DNA of 64,000 bases from Myxococcales bacterium (GCA_016794365.1 JAEUKB010000028.1:214823-278822); one strand, 5' to 3'. Shown: positions 35,199-45,136, counted from the first letter of the stretch. Notes: generated from the sequence alone by a model not told the origin. Program-made: numbers and translations.

Positions 35199-37640
35199 AT
35201 GAATACTCTTCGCGTCTCGCGACTTAGGGCTCTGGCTTCTTCTTTTTCGCTCTGGCTTTCTCTCTCGGGAACAGTGGCTTTCGCGGCGACTCTGCCTGTA
35301 GCAGACAATGTAGCCAACCGACCCGCGCAAGTTCTGTCACGAGCCGTCGATGGAACGCCTCGTCTTGTGATCGGTGCGCTGTCTATTCCGTCACCCGGTG
35401 CCGATCCGGTTGCGATTGCGGATCGATATCTGAGCGATCTTCGTCGCAGTGAACCGTCCTGGGTTCCCACTGAACTATCAAACGGTGAGCCGACTCCCGT
35501 CGGAAACGGCTATGTGGTTCGTTATCGTCAGCAGCACCTCGGTCTGCCGGTCCTCGCCGGAGATCTCGTGCTGCGGATCTCTTCCGACGGTCAAGTGGTG
35601 CGCTTCGTCCGCGACGTGGTTGCGACCGAGACGCTCCAGAAGATTCATCCGATTCCGTCGCTAAGTGCCGAAGATGCGCAGCGAGCAGTCCGCTCCGTCG
35701 GTCCCGGTGTCGTCGGTGAGCCCGAGCTGATCATCGATCACCCAAGTGGCCGCTTGGCCTACAAAGTGACCAAGATTGATCTCGCTTCCGTCGAGCATGC
35801 GCACTATCTGGTCGATGCCCACAGCGGCGAAGTCTTCCGTCGAATCGAGCGGCTCAAGTTCCTGAATCAGTTTTCTGTGTATCGCTACAATCCAGCGACG
35901 GCAGCCAGCCCGGAAGTTTTCGCGATTCCCAGCGGTGATACGGGACCGTTTGCTCCGACGGCAGCCGCACCGCGACCACTGACCAGCACGCTGCTGCGCG
36001 GGTTGAACTGCATCGACAACATGACGCTGCGCATTCCCGCCGGAAGCACGACGGCGATTCACTTGTGCGAGCCGATGCAGACAAACTCCTCGACGAGCGG
36101 CGACTACAATCAGTTCACGCCCCTTACCGGCGCTAGCGATGGCCGCTGTCCGACGAAGAATGACGCCAACAAGAACTCGTTTGGCGAAGCGCACATGTAC
36201 TTTCACTCCGCCAGCATCTACACGCGCTTTCGCAGCTTGCTCGGCGGGCTGGGAATGAACGACTTTCGCTTGGCAATCTCGACGGGAGCTTCCGCGCGAC
36301 CGTTTCCGCTGCTGACGAACCTGTGCATGCCGAACCTCAACAACATGGCGCAGGCGACCAATCCGGCGATTCCGCTCAATCCCTACGAAAACGCGTTCTT
36401 TTCACCCGGCGATCCCAAAGGCGACTTTAGCAGCCTGATCTTGGGCATCTCCGGCGACATGATCGCGTTTGGCATGGGCGCGCGGGCCAATTACTCGATG
36501 GACGCCGACGTCATCTATCACGAGTTCACACACGCGGTGATCGAGAGCCTGAACAAGCTCACGCTGTCGGTGGGCCAGGACAACTTGGGACTGAACGACG
36601 ATCCAGGTGCGATGAATGAAGGCCTCGCGGACTACTTTTCTTCGGCCATCACCGGCAACAGCCCCGTCGGAGAGTATGCAAGCAAGAACTTCACGGGACT
36701 GCCCGGTCCGGGTCTGCGCGATCTGAACAACACGCTGCACTGCACAAACGATCGCGTCGGAGAAGTCCATGAAGATGCCAATCCGTTTTCGGGTGCGCTG
36801 TGGCGAGCCCGCGTCGCAGTAACGGGAGATCCGCTCGATACCAGCGCAGCCGCGACGCAAAAGCGAGCCAGCTTCGATCAAGCAATCCTCAAGGCACTGC
36901 TTGGCAGCGTCTCTGCACCGACGATGACTGATATGGGCCAGCTGATTGTCGATGAAGTCGGAAAGCAAGCCGCCGCACTCGGAGCCGACGCAGCCCAAAA
37001 GACCACCGATGCACTGACGCTGCACGGCATCTTGAGCCTGTGTGATCGCGTGATCAAAGTCGCGACGCCGCATCGATCCTTGTGCCTGGATTCCGACGGA
37101 AAGAAGCTGTGGCCGGGACACGCGCAGTGGCGCATCGATCTGCCCTACTCTGCCGATACCGTGACGTTTCAGTTCACGACGCAGCCAGCGGGAGCCTACT
37201 GCAACAGCATCTCGGCTTCGTCGGTCACGGCGGCACCGAACCTTCAGCTTGCGATTCGATCCGGCGGACAGCCCGTGACGTGGGACAAGCAGACCGTCGG
37301 AACCTACGATCGGCTCGTCGATATCAAGCCAGGAGCGCTCAGCAATAGCTGGTCCGCGACGGTGACACTCGCACGCGGTCAGACCCACCACATCATGATC
37401 GTAAACTCCGGCGGAGGACGCATCGCGCAGAACATCACCGTCGAGCAGACCTGTAGCGCTGCCGATGGCTGTCCGGCACCTGTTGACTCTGGCGGCTCGA
37501 CTGCGTTTAACTCCGCTGGCTGCGGCTGCTTCGTCGGTGCGGCACCTGGCGTTTCTTCTTGGCTCGGACTGCTGCCGCTGCTGGGAATCGCTTCGACGGT
37601 GACCTTCCGACGACTACGCCGACGCAGCCCAAGTGCGTAG
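35199..37640 (+). CDS. Secreted zinc metalloprotease (thermolysin/fungalysin-like) with MYXO-CTERM-like tail
   Basis: 813 residues from ATG 35199 behind AAGGAG. Signal peptide FSLWLSLSGTVAFAA. An FTP/PepSY-like propeptide (~40-220: VRYRQQHLGLPVLAGDLVLR, LAYKVTKI, HYLVDAHSGEVFRRIE) is followed by the catalytic core with DVIYHEFTHAVIESL (HExxH zinc ligands and Glu base) and AMNEGLADYFSS (third ligand Glu). The last ~40 residues read SAGCGCFVGA, a hydrophobic span (LLPLLGIAS) and an Arg-rich end, matching the MYXO-CTERM sorting signal pattern for surface anchoring in Myxococcota. A Sua5 gene follows after 2 bp. Confidence 0.87.
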   Translation: MNTLRVSRLRALASSFSLWLSLSGTVAFAATLPVADNVANRPAQVLSRAVDGTPRLVIGALSIPSPGADPVAIADRYLSDLRRSEPSWVPTELSNGEPTPVGNGYVVRYRQQHLGLPVLAGDLVLRISSDGQVVRFVRDVVATETLQKIHPIPSLSAEDAQRAVRSVGPGVVGEPELIIDHPSGRLAYKVTKIDLASVEHAHYLVDAHSGEVFRRIERLKFLNQFSVYRYNPATAASPEVFAIPSGDTGPFAPTAAAPRPLTSTLLRGLNCIDNMTLRIPAGSTTAIHLCEPMQTNSSTSGDYNQFTPLTGASDGRCPTKNDANKNSFGEAHMYFHSASIYTRFRSLLGGLGMNDFRLAISTGASARPFPLLTNLCMPNLNNMAQATNPAIPLNPYENAFFSPGDPKGDFSSLILGISGDMIAFGMGARANYSMDADVIYHEFTHAVIESLNKLTLSVGQDNLGLNDDPGAMNEGLADYFSSAITGNSPVGEYASKNFTGLPGPGLRDLNNTLHCTNDRVGEVHEDANPFSGALWRARVAVTGDPLDTSAAATQKRASFDQAILKALLGSVSAPTMTDMGQLIVDEVGKQAAALGADAAQKTTDALTLHGILSLCDRVIKVATPHRSLCLDSDGKKLWPGHAQWRIDLPYSADTVTFQFTTQPAGAYCNSISASSVTAAPNLQLAIRSGGQPVTWDKQTVGTYDRLVDIKPGALSNSWSATVTLARGQTHHIMIVNSGGGRIAQNITVEQTCSAADGCPAPVDSGGSTAFNSAGCGCFVGAAPGVSSWLGLLPLLGIASTVTFRRLRRRSPSA

Positions 37641-37642
37641 CG

Positions 37643-38629
37643 ATGCCATCCAAAGCCCCGATCGTATCCGTCAATCCGCAGACGCTGGCCCAGGCTGCCG
37701 CGCTGCTTCACGCTGGTCAGCTCTGTGCATTTCCGACGGAAACAGTCTACGGACTCGGTGCGGATGCGACCCGTGAAGAAGCGGTGCAGCGCATCTATCA
37801 GCTCAAAGGTCGTCCGTCGAACAATCCGCTGATTGTGCATGTTCCCGACGTGTCGTCCGCGCGGCAGCTCGTCTCTTCGTGGTCACCACAGGCAGAGCGT
37901 CTGGCCCAGCGCTTTTGGCCAGGTCCGCTGTCGCTGGTGCTGCCACGAGGACCGAAGATTCCCGCGATCGTGAGCGCAGGTCTTCCGACGGTGGCGCTAC
38001 GAGTTCCCAGTCATCCCGTCGCGCTCGCACTGCTTCAGACGGTACAGCGTCCGCTGGCAGCGCCCAGTGCCAACCGCAGCGAATCGGTGTCCCCGACGAC
38101 CGCGCAGCATGTTCAGCGCAGCCTGCCCGATGTGCCGCTTATCCTCGACGGAGGACCGTGTCAGCTTGGGATTGAATCGACGGTGGTGGACTTGACCACG
38201 CAGCCTGTGCGACTGCTGCGTCCAGGCGCGCTGCCCCTGCGAGTCCTGCTCGAGGAGCTGCCCGACTTGGTGCTACCGAGCTTTGCGATCGAGCCCGCGC
38301 ACGGGGCGCTGCCCTCGCCGGGGATGATGACGCGCCACTATGCACCGTCGGTGCCGCTGTATCTGTTTGATCAGGACGATCCCGACTGGGTGGCGACGCT
38401 GCCGAAGCCGTGCGGACTGATCACACATCGAGACTTGCCATCGCTCCGCGCGCTGTGTCAGCACATCGAGCTTTTGCCGTCGTCGCCTGAAGCCTACGCG
38501 ACGGATCTGTATGCAGCGCTGCATCGGCTCGATGACAAACAGGTGCGCTGCATCGTCGCGCTTCGTCCCAACCAAGACAACGACTGGCGCGCAGTCCTCG
38601 ATCGGCTCGAACGCGCAGCCACTCGCTAG
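37643..38629 (+). CDS. Threonylcarbamoyl-AMP synthase (Sua5 type)
   Basis: A 328-residue protein with a full YrdC domain (CAFPTETVYGLGADATREEA, YQLKGRPSNNPLIVHV, QRFWPGPLSLVLPR, PSANRSESVSPTTAQ, IESTVVDL) plus the C-terminal Sua5 domain (linker PGMMTRHYAPSVPLYLF). It makes the threonylcarbamoyl-AMP used for t6A37 modification of ANN-decoding tRNAs. The start at ATG 37643 lies 2 bp after the metalloprotease stop; earlier in-frame codons overlap that gene and are excluded. Co-transcription with a secreted protease looks incidental. Confidence 0.93.
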   Translation: MPSKAPIVSVNPQTLAQAAALLHAGQLCAFPTETVYGLGADATREEAVQRIYQLKGRPSNNPLIVHVPDVSSARQLVSSWSPQAERLAQRFWPGPLSLVLPRGPKIPAIVSAGLPTVALRVPSHPVALALLQTVQRPLAAPSANRSESVSPTTAQHVQRSLPDVPLILDGGPCQLGIESTVVDLTTQPVRLLRPGALPLRVLLEELPDLVLPSFAIEPAHGALPSPGMMTRHYAPSVPLYLFDQDDPDWVATLPKPCGLITHRDLPSLRALCQHIELLPSSPEAYATDLYAALHRLDDKQVRCIVALRPNQDNDWRAVLDRLERAATR

Positions 38630-38657
38630 CTTCGTCGGAAACCGACGGAAAAAGACG

Positions 38658-39125
38658 CTACGGCTGAAACAGCATCAGCATCGTGTAAGTCAGCGCTGGA
38701 CGCTCTTGCCCGACGACCGCGATCTCGATCTCTTCGGTGATCAGCGTTCCTTTGGGCTTGGCATCGACGGCGACCACTCGACAGCGCGCATGCACGACGC
38801 TGCCCGCCGGAACCGGACTGATAAAGCGCAGCTTGTCGGCTCCATAGTTCAGCACGTTGCGATAGCCGACGACTTGCATGTCGGTGCGCTGACGGAGATG
38901 TGGAACCAAGCTCAGCACAAAAAAACCGTGCGCGATCGTGGTCTTTAGCGGGCTTTCCTTCTGTGCGCGCTCGACATCGATGTGAATCCACTGATGATCG
39001 AACGTCACGTCGGCAAAGCGATTGATCATGTCTTGGGTGATCGTGACCTCGCTGCCCCACGGGCTCCACGGCTCACCGACGCGCTGCGAGAGCGCGGCTA
39101 CATCGTCGAAGCGAATCTCTTGCAT
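38658..39125 (-). CDS. MaoC/NodN-like hot-dog hydratase
   Basis: 155 residues from ATG 39125 (AAGGAG upstream). INRFADVTFDHQWIHIDVER is the MaoC/NodN active-site motif, with the Asp and His of the hydratase dyad; TTIAHGFFVLSLVPHL and LNYGADKLRFISPVPAGS are the next family blocks. Such (R)-specific enoyl-CoA hydratase folds hydrate trans-2-enoyl-CoA, but the NodN-like subgroup has poorly known substrates. It is a single-gene unit divergent from the efflux adaptor gene. Confidence 0.88.
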   Translation of the reverse strand: MQEIRFDDVAALSQRVGEPWSPWGSEVTITQDMINRFADVTFDHQWIHIDVERAQKESPLKTTIAHGFFVLSLVPHLRQRTDMQVVGYRNVLNYGADKLRFISPVPAGSVVHARCRVVAVDAKPKGTLITEEIEIAVVGQERPALTYTMLMLFQP

Positions 39126-39177
39126 GGGTTGCTCCTTGTCGCGTGTATGGCGCGGCACGATAGCCTGAGCGCGGCCT

Positions 39178-40395
39178 GTGCCGAAAGACCCGGACGGCAT
39201 TTTGCGTCGGTTTTTTGGCCGGGTTTTTGGATCAGCACCGGAGCGTCGTGCTAAGCGTTCCAGCGTGCGTCGCTCGATTGTCTACTTCGTGTGTGCGTTT
39301 TTGTGTCTTACGGGCTGTGTTGAGGACGGATCCGACAAGCGTCCGGGTCGTCCACCACCGCTCGTGCTGGTCTCGCGTCCGACGGTAAAAGACGTTGCGG
39401 TCGAAGTCCGTGCGCCCGTGGATCTGCGTCCGCGCGAACAGGCCGATCTGATGTCCAAACAAGTCGGATACCTGAGCACGGTGCTGGTCGATCGCGGCGA
39501 TCCGGTCAAAAAAGGTCAGCTCCTCGCGCTGGTTCGTCCGAGTGAGCTTCCCGATCAGCTACAAGTCGCCAAAGGACAGCTTCAGCAAGCCGAGGCTGCG
39601 CTGTCGCAGGCCAAGCTCAATCGAGCGCGAATTGGATCGCTTGCACCGACGGGAGTTGTGTCCACGCAAGAGCTTCAGCAGAGCGCCACCGCACTCCTGC
39701 AAGCCGAAGCGCAAGAGTCCGCCGCGCGTGCGCAGCTGCAAGCCGTGGCGGTCCGAATCGGAGAAACCAGGCTGGATGCGCCCTTTGACGGAGTCGTCAT
39801 GCAGCGACGCTTCGACGCTGGCGCGCTGGTGGGTCCCCAAAACGGAGCGATCTTGACCGTCGGACGAGTCGATGTCCTGCGACTGTTTGTGCCGGTTCGC
39901 GAGCAAGAGTCAGCGCTCGTTTCCGTCGGACAGACCGTTGTCGTCGAAGTCGATGCGCTGCCCGGTCAGTCGTGGCTCGGTCAAGTCGCGAGGCTGTCTC
40001 CCGGCTTCGATCCGCTGACGCGCACGCTTGATGCCGAGGTTCATTTGGCAAACTCCGACGGAAAGCTTCGACCGGGAATGTACGGGCGCGCGCGCATCCA
40101 GGTCGCTATTCACAAACAGAGCCTGACGGTGCCAGAGTCAGCGGTGCAGCTCTCCGGTGGTCAGCGCTATTTGTTCGTCGTCGAAGGAACCAAAGTTCAG
40201 CGACGAGCAATCACGATTGGTGTCGATGGCGGAACGTTCGTCGAAGTGCTGACGGGAATCAATGCCGACGATCAGCTGGTGGTCGCAGGAACTGACGCGC
40301 TCGCCGATGGATCGACGGTGAGAACGCAAGTGGGAACCGCGCCGTGGCAAGCGACGCCTACGGCCAAGCCTGGGACAAGTCCCGCGCCGCACTAG
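39178..40395 (+). CDS. RND-type efflux periplasmic adaptor (membrane fusion) lipoprotein
   Basis: 405 residues from GTG 39178; GTG 39265 is an alternative that leaves a more normal signal peptide. Lipobox IVYFVCAFLCLTGC. Adaptor architecture follows: first barrel-sandwich strand (RPREQADLMSKQVGYLSTVL, VDRGDPVKKGQLLALV), an alpha-hairpin (QLQVAKGQLQQAEAALSQAK), LDAPFDGVVMQRRFDAGALV, a beta-barrel (GQTVVVEVDALPGQSWLGQV) and LRPGMYGRARIQV. Adaptors link an RND or ABC inner-membrane pump to a TolC channel. Neither partner gene is adjacent, so it is an orphan here. The 3' end overlaps the convergent glycosyltransferase by 38 bp. Confidence 0.88.
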   Translation: MPKDPDGILRRFFGRVFGSAPERRAKRSSVRRSIVYFVCAFLCLTGCVEDGSDKRPGRPPPLVLVSRPTVKDVAVEVRAPVDLRPREQADLMSKQVGYLSTVLVDRGDPVKKGQLLALVRPSELPDQLQVAKGQLQQAEAALSQAKLNRARIGSLAPTGVVSTQELQQSATALLQAEAQESAARAQLQAVAVRIGETRLDAPFDGVVMQRRFDAGALVGPQNGAILTVGRVDVLRLFVPVREQESALVSVGQTVVVEVDALPGQSWLGQVARLSPGFDPLTRTLDAEVHLANSDGKLRPGMYGRARIQVAIHKQSLTVPESAVQLSGGQRYLFVVEGTKVQRRAITIGVDGGTFVEVLTGINADDQLVVAGTDALADGSTVRTQVGTAPWQATPTAKPGTSPAPH

Positions 40396-41560
40396 TGCGC
40401 TGTGATCGGCGATTTTTGGCAAGTTCCAGGTATTTGGACTCAATTTTCCGCGCAATCTGCGGCCAGCCGAGCGATTCCACCCGCTTTCGTGCCCGATCGC
40501 CCAGTTCCTTTCGCAAGCTCGGTGATTGATACAGCGCACGCAGCGCTTCGGCATACGCTCGGTCATCACCAAGAGGCACCAGCAGACCTTCTTTTCCGTC
40601 GCTGACTAGCTCGCGCACACCGGAAATCGGATGCGCAATGATCGGCAGCGCCGCCGCCATTCCCTCGATGAGCGACATCGGATGCGAGGCAATGTCCGCC
40701 GTGAAGCAGAACACATCCGACGAAGCCGCATAGTCCGGTCGCGCCGCCACCACCGAGCCCGCAAAGTGCGTATCGAGTCCGTGTGCCAGCCGCTGTAGCT
40801 CTGTGCGACGAGGACCATCCCCCAAGACATGCAGTCGCAGCGCCAGACCGTCGTGAACAAGCCGTCGCTGCGCAGCAATCACCGTCTCGAAGTGATTGCG
40901 AGGTTCCAGTCGCGCTTGCCCGAGCAGCACCAGCTTGGCCTGACCACGCAGCGACGGAAGCACTTGTCCCGACTGCCAGGCTGGCAGATCGACGCCGTTG
41001 GGAATGATCTCCGCCTGACACGAAAAGCCGATGCGCTGCATGCTGCGCAGCGCCGTGTCGCTTACCGCAATCAGCCCGTCGAGCGCGTCGAGATAGCGCT
41101 GAAGTGGCCGACGAAACAGCTCGATCACAGGCGATCGCTCAAAGTGTGTATGCAGCGTTCCGACGACAATCGCAGCGTCAGGCGCACACGAAATGGCCAA
41201 TAGCGAAAGCGTCGGAAAGATCGGCGCGTGAACATGGATCACATCAAACCGTCGCTCGGCAAACAGGCGCAGCAGCTTGCGTCGCAGACCCAGACCGATC
41301 GCAGCCAGCGACAGCGATCCGTTGGTGATGAGCGGCGGACAGGCTCGACCCAGGCGCACGACATCAAACGGTGGATCCGACGGAAGATCGACGTGACCCG
41401 GAAACGACGTGGTGATCACCGTCACCTGATGGCCGCGCCCGACGAGCGCTCGTCCCAGCTGATGAACGTGCTCAGGCATACCGCCAATATCTGGGTAGTA
41501 GTACTCGCTGACGAGCGCCACCCGAAGCGCAGTCGTTTGCGTCGGCACCGAGCGATCCAT
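40358..41560 (-). CDS. Glycosyltransferase family 4 (GT-B)
   Basis: 400 residues from ATG 41560 with the N-terminal nucleotide-sugar transferase fold start RVALVSEYYYPDIGGMPEHV, the acceptor region DVIHVHAPIFPTLSL and LHTHFERSP, AEIIPNGVDLPAW at the domain hinge and the donor-binding segment DVFCFTADIASHPMSLIEGM (the E of the EX7E motif). It would transfer a sugar to a lipid or glycan in envelope polysaccharide or glycolipid synthesis; sugar and acceptor are unknown. In-frame codons upstream of 41560 overlap the divergent HExxH gene and were not used. Confidence 0.9.
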   Translation of the reverse strand: MDRSVPTQTTALRVALVSEYYYPDIGGMPEHVHQLGRALVGRGHQVTVITTSFPGHVDLPSDPPFDVVRLGRACPPLITNGSLSLAAIGLGLRRKLLRLFAERRFDVIHVHAPIFPTLSLLAISCAPDAAIVVGTLHTHFERSPVIELFRRPLQRYLDALDGLIAVSDTALRSMQRIGFSCQAEIIPNGVDLPAWQSGQVLPSLRGQAKLVLLGQARLEPRNHFETVIAAQRRLVHDGLALRLHVLGDGPRRTELQRLAHGLDTHFAGSVVAARPDYAASSDVFCFTADIASHPMSLIEGMAAALPIIAHPISGVRELVSDGKEGLLVPLGDDRAYAEALRALYQSPSLRKELGDRARKRVESLGWPQIARKIESKYLELAKNRRSQRTSAARDLSQAWP

Positions 41561-41661
41561 TGCGCGCCCAACATAGCAAGCACGACGAAGTTTGGTTAAG
41601 CTCTCAATACATGGGTTCTTGTTTTGCTGCTCTGTGCTCGTCTGGGCTGGCTGCGTGCTCG

Positions 41662-43038
41662 ATGCTGCGTCGCAAAAGCTCACTTCTGCTGGTGCTGGGT
41701 GGACTGCTCGCGCTCTCGTCGTCGAGTCGCGGGGATGGCGATCCAAGTCCAGCGCCGACCAGCGAGGTGAAAGCCGGTCAGCAAGCGCTGCTCGGTGCCG
41801 TCGATGAGATCACCCGAAAAGTGGTCGCAATTCGCGGTCTACCGACGAAGTCAACCTTCGCGCGCGGAGTGCTGTCCCGGCAAGAGATCACGCAGCGACT
41901 CAAAGAGCGCATTCACAACGACTTTTCTCCCGAGGAAGTGAAGGGCGAAGCGCTCGTGCTCAAGCGAATGGGCCTTCTACCTCTCGATGCGGACTACGAA
42001 AAGCTGCTGTTCGATCTGCTGTCGGAACAGGTCGCGGGCTTCTACGATCCGTATCGCAAGACGCTCTACATTGCGGACTGGCTTCCCGTCGAGATGCAGC
42101 GTCCAGCGCTCGCTCATGAGATCCAGCACGCGCTGCAAGATCAGCACTTTGACCTCAAGAAGCTGGCAAAGCCGCTCAAAAGTGAAGGCGATCGGCAGCT
42201 TGCGCAGTCGTCGGTGGTCGAAGGCGATGGAACCGCCGTGATGATGGAGTTTGCGGCGCGCAGCATGGGCACCGATTCCGCGCAGCTTCCGACGGTGCTC
42301 GCACGGCTGGGACGACAGATGATGCAGCTTGCGCTCTCGACGACGCCATCGCTTCAGCAGGCCCCGCCGGTGCTGCGTGAGAGCTTGATGTTTCCTTACG
42401 CAGCCGGGCTCGAGTTCGTCGCTGCCGTTCGTGGCGACAAGCCCTGGTCACGCATCGACGCGGTGTTTCGTGATCCGCCCATCTCGACGGAGCAAGTGAT
42501 TCATCCTGAAAAGTATCTCAGCGGTGAAAAGCCTTGGCGAGGCACAGCGACGGCGCTGACCAGCTTACCACAGTTCAAAGAGCAGCGACGAGACGTACTC
42601 GGAGAGCTGATGTTCAAGGTCTGGTTCGGAAAAGCACTGCCCGAGCGAGATGCCGAGCCAGCCGCCGCAGGCTGGGGTGGCGATCTGCTGGTGTCCATGA
42701 CGCAGCCAGGAGAGACGCTTCCTCTCGTCGCTGTGCTATCAGGCTGGGACACCGAAAAAGATGCGGACGAAGCCGAGCAAGCGGCGCAAAAGCTGGTGCT
42801 CAACCTGACTGGCCAGGCTGGCCTGACTGGCCAGACTGGAAAGAGCGGAGAGAAGCTGCCCGCACCGGGAAAAGCGACGCTGTTTGAGCGCACAAGCGGC
42901 GATCGCGCCTTTGCGGTGGCTCGTCGCGGACAGCGTCTGCTGATCTTGTGTGGCGTTCCCGCTGCCAGCACGAGCGCTGTCGTCGCAGAGATCTTCAAGT
43001 CGTGGACGATGAACCCGCCGGGTCAAGCCGCGCCATAA
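41662..43038 (+). CDS. Secreted HExxH-containing protein, putative metallopeptidase
   Basis: About 458 residues from ATG 41662 (signal peptide MLRRKSSLLLVLGGLLALSS); ATG 41611 is an alternative start. LAHEIQHALQDQHFDL gives a zinc-type HExxH, preceded by EQVAGFYDPYRKTLYIADWL and followed by VVEGDGTAVMMEFAA, where a Glu about 40 residues on could be the third ligand. This matches a family of uncharacterised secreted proteins in myxobacteria and acidobacteria. Near 42805-42850 the codons repeat (LTGQAGLTGQTGKSG), a collagen-like microrepeat. A secreted or periplasmic peptidase is likely but unproven. Confidence 0.75.
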   Translation: MLRRKSSLLLVLGGLLALSSSSRGDGDPSPAPTSEVKAGQQALLGAVDEITRKVVAIRGLPTKSTFARGVLSRQEITQRLKERIHNDFSPEEVKGEALVLKRMGLLPLDADYEKLLFDLLSEQVAGFYDPYRKTLYIADWLPVEMQRPALAHEIQHALQDQHFDLKKLAKPLKSEGDRQLAQSSVVEGDGTAVMMEFAARSMGTDSAQLPTVLARLGRQMMQLALSTTPSLQQAPPVLRESLMFPYAAGLEFVAAVRGDKPWSRIDAVFRDPPISTEQVIHPEKYLSGEKPWRGTATALTSLPQFKEQRRDVLGELMFKVWFGKALPERDAEPAAAGWGGDLLVSMTQPGETLPLVAVLSGWDTEKDADEAEQAAQKLVLNLTGQAGLTGQTGKSGEKLPAPGKATLFERTSGDRAFAVARRGQRLLILCGVPAASTSAVVAEIFKSWTMNPPGQAAP

Positions 43039-43065
43039 CGCACAGAAGCTACCGCTCGGATGAAC

Positions 43066-44718
43066 CTAGCTGACGCTCTTGCCGGGACGAACGAACTCTT
43101 GGGTCCGCTCTTGCTGAATCCGCGCGGGAGACTCTTCCTCGATGGTTCGACTGAGCACCGGCGATGAACTGGCTGGCGGCAGCGTCTTGGCCGACGGATT
43201 GGGTGCATCCAAAAAGATCGGGGACACTTCTCCCGTCTTGTCGGCTTCGATCACGGGCGGGCTGCTGACCAGCTGAGCGACGCGCGGTAAGGCAAGCTCT
43301 GCCGCTGGATTGCCACCGTCGATGGTGTAACGAGCCACGCGCACCAGATCGTTGAGCAGCTCACGAGCCGTCGGACGCAGCGCCGGATCTTTTTCCAGCG
43401 TGCGCATCACAACCTGCACCAAAAAGCCCGGCAGCGGTCCAGCTCCACCGACGAGAGGCGGCACCGGCTGATTCAAGTGTCCGAGCACGATCTCGACGTA
43501 GCTCTCTTTGTCGCTCGTAAACGGCAGCCGTCCCGACAGCATCTGATACATCATCACGCCGACGCTGTAGACATCGCTGCGACCGTCGTATAAGCCCTGA
43601 CGCAAGCGCTCTGGCGCCATGTACATCGGCGTCCCGATGATGCCGCCACCGCCGGTCATCAGCTTGCGATCCAGCTCGTTGCCGTCGCCCAGCATCTTCG
43701 CGATCCCGAAGTCGAGGATCTTGACCACTTCCCCCGAGCGCGTCTTATGCAAAAACACGTTTTCGGGCTTGATGTCGCGATGAATCAGCGTCGCTGCGTG
43801 TGCTTCGATCAGCACATCACAGACGGGCAAAATGATCTGAATCATCCGCTGGAGCGTGAGCAGCTTCTTTTCTTTGATCTCGTCGGCCAGCGTGCGACCG
43901 ATGAGCAGCTCCATCGCAAGATACGGAATCCCGCCCGGCGCCACGCCCGAATCGAGCACCGTCACCGCGTTCGGATGTTGCAGCCGACTGGCGGACGCTC
44001 CTTCGTGACGAAAACGACGCAGCGAGTCCTCGGTGCTCAGGTTGGTCAGCGGTCGAAACACCTTCACGGCCACTTGTCGCTGGAGCTGAACGTGCGTGGC
44101 TTTGTAGACCACACCGAATCCGCCGGTACCGATCAGACTCTCCAGCCGATACTTGTTATCGAGGACAAAGCCGGTCGGTAGCTCCGCGAGGTTGGTGTAG
44201 ACCGGCAGCGGTGCAACGTGCTTGTCGCGCTCTTTTTTCAGCTCTCGCAGCTCTCGCTGAAGATCGGTCTTTTCGCGCTCGATCTCACGCAGCCTGCGAC
44301 CGCCGCGCAGGTGATATTCGATGCGAACCAGGACTTCCGAAAAGTCCATGACTCCGTCGATGTAGTCGCAGGCTCCGACGCGAAATGCGCGAATTTTGGC
44401 ATCCACGTCGCTGCGGCTCGACACAAACAGGACTGGAATCAGGCGCGTCTGCGGCGGAACCTTCAGCTGACGACACAGCTCGAAGCTATCCATGTCCGCG
44501 CGCTTGAGATCGACCAGCACCAGCTCGATCGGCTCGCGCATCAGCTTCTGCTTGGCCACCGGACCGCTTTCCGCCAGCAGCATCTTCAGTCCCGACTCAG
44601 TGAGCGAGATCAGAAGCTCCTCCGATTCACGCGGCGAGTCCGTCACCAGCAGCACCGCCGCATCCCGAAGATCGACGGCCAGCGCCAGCTGCGAGCGCGC
44701 TGAATCGCTCAGGCTCAC
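43066..44718 (-). CDS. Ser/Thr protein kinase with N-terminal receiver domain
   Basis: 550 residues. A receiver (REC) domain occupies ~15-130 ([20 protein letters not shown], phospho-acceptor Asp in [49 protein letters not shown]). A short coiled coil follows ([19 protein letters not shown]). The kinase domain (~175-455) has [47 protein letters not shown] and [14 protein letters not shown]. The C-terminus is a polar tail with no membrane helix, so it should be cytosolic. A two-component signal could thus gate Ser/Thr phosphorylation; no histidine kinase adjoins it. Confidence 0.92.
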   Translation of the reverse strand: MSLSDSARSQLALAVDLRDAAVLLVTDSPRESEELLISLTESGLKMLLAESGPVAKQKLMREPIELVLVDLKRADMDSFELCRQLKVPPQTRLIPVLFVSSRSDVDAKIRAFRVGACDYIDGVMDFSEVLVRIEYHLRGGRRLREIEREKTDLQRELRELKKERDKHVAPLPVYTNLAELPTGFVLDNKYRLESLIGTGGFGVVYKATHVQLQRQVAVKVFRPLTNLSTEDSLRRFRHEGASASRLQHPNAVTVLDSGVAPGGIPYLAMELLIGRTLADEIKEKKLLTLQRMIQIILPVCDVLIEAHAATLIHRDIKPENVFLHKTRSGEVVKILDFGIAKMLGDGNELDRKLMTGGGGIIGTPMYMAPERLRQGLYDGRSDVYSVGVMMYQMLSGRLPFTSDKESYVEIVLGHLNQPVPPLVGGAGPLPGFLVQVVMRTLEKDPALRPTARELLNDLVRVARYTIDGGNPAAELALPRVAQLVSSPPVIEADKTGEVSPIFLDAPNPSAKTLPPASSSPVLSRTIEEESPARIQQERTQEFVRPGKSVS

Positions 44719-44914
44719 GACGCACCTTGTGGCGATCGGCTCTGTATGTCGCTCGTTGGCATGTCCCCCCAGGTTCGCCTGGTGCAGCTTGCACCGTGGG
44801 CGCGTCTTCCCGCAGCAGCCCGGAAAGTCCCTAGGAACCCATCTTATCAGTCAGCGCAGTTTCCCGTTGGTGGCATTTTCCAAAAAGGTTAGCGTTCCTC
44901 GGCGAGGAGCGCTG

Positions 44915-45136
44915 ATGAGCCAGCCACATACATCCACGCAGTCACAGGACGCTTGTCTCGAACGCATCGAACGGGCCGACCGAAGCAGCGGTCGGGTCAC
45001 TTCCGAATCCGAACGCTGCGCGCTCAGCGTCGAAAGCCATCGCATCTGTCCGGGCTGCGGCAGCGAGCTTGTCGATCGCGGCTGTAAGATGCGCTGCACC
45101 CGCTGTGGGTTCTTTCTCGACTGCTCCGATGGGTAA
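44915..45136 (+). CDS. Small zinc-ribbon protein
   Basis: 73 residues from ATG 44915 behind GAGGAG. The C-terminal half is a zinc ribbon: [29 protein letters not shown], with the ligand pairs CPGC and CTRC (further Cys nearby). The N-half is polar and probably disordered. Such ribbons bind nucleic acid or another protein. It precedes the PilZ gene by 144 bp on the same strand, separated by a terminator-like hairpin, so the two are probably separate or attenuated units. Confidence 0.7.
   Translation: MSQPHTSTQSQDACLERIERADRSSGRVTSESERCALSVESHRICPGCGSELVDRGCKMRCTRCGFFLDCSDG

Noticed and set aside
38634..38655. Hairpin between Sua5 and the MaoC-like gene as a terminator
   Set aside because: CGTCGG/CCGACG forms a stem, but A bases rather than T follow on the plus strand, and on the minus strand the T-run precedes the stem.
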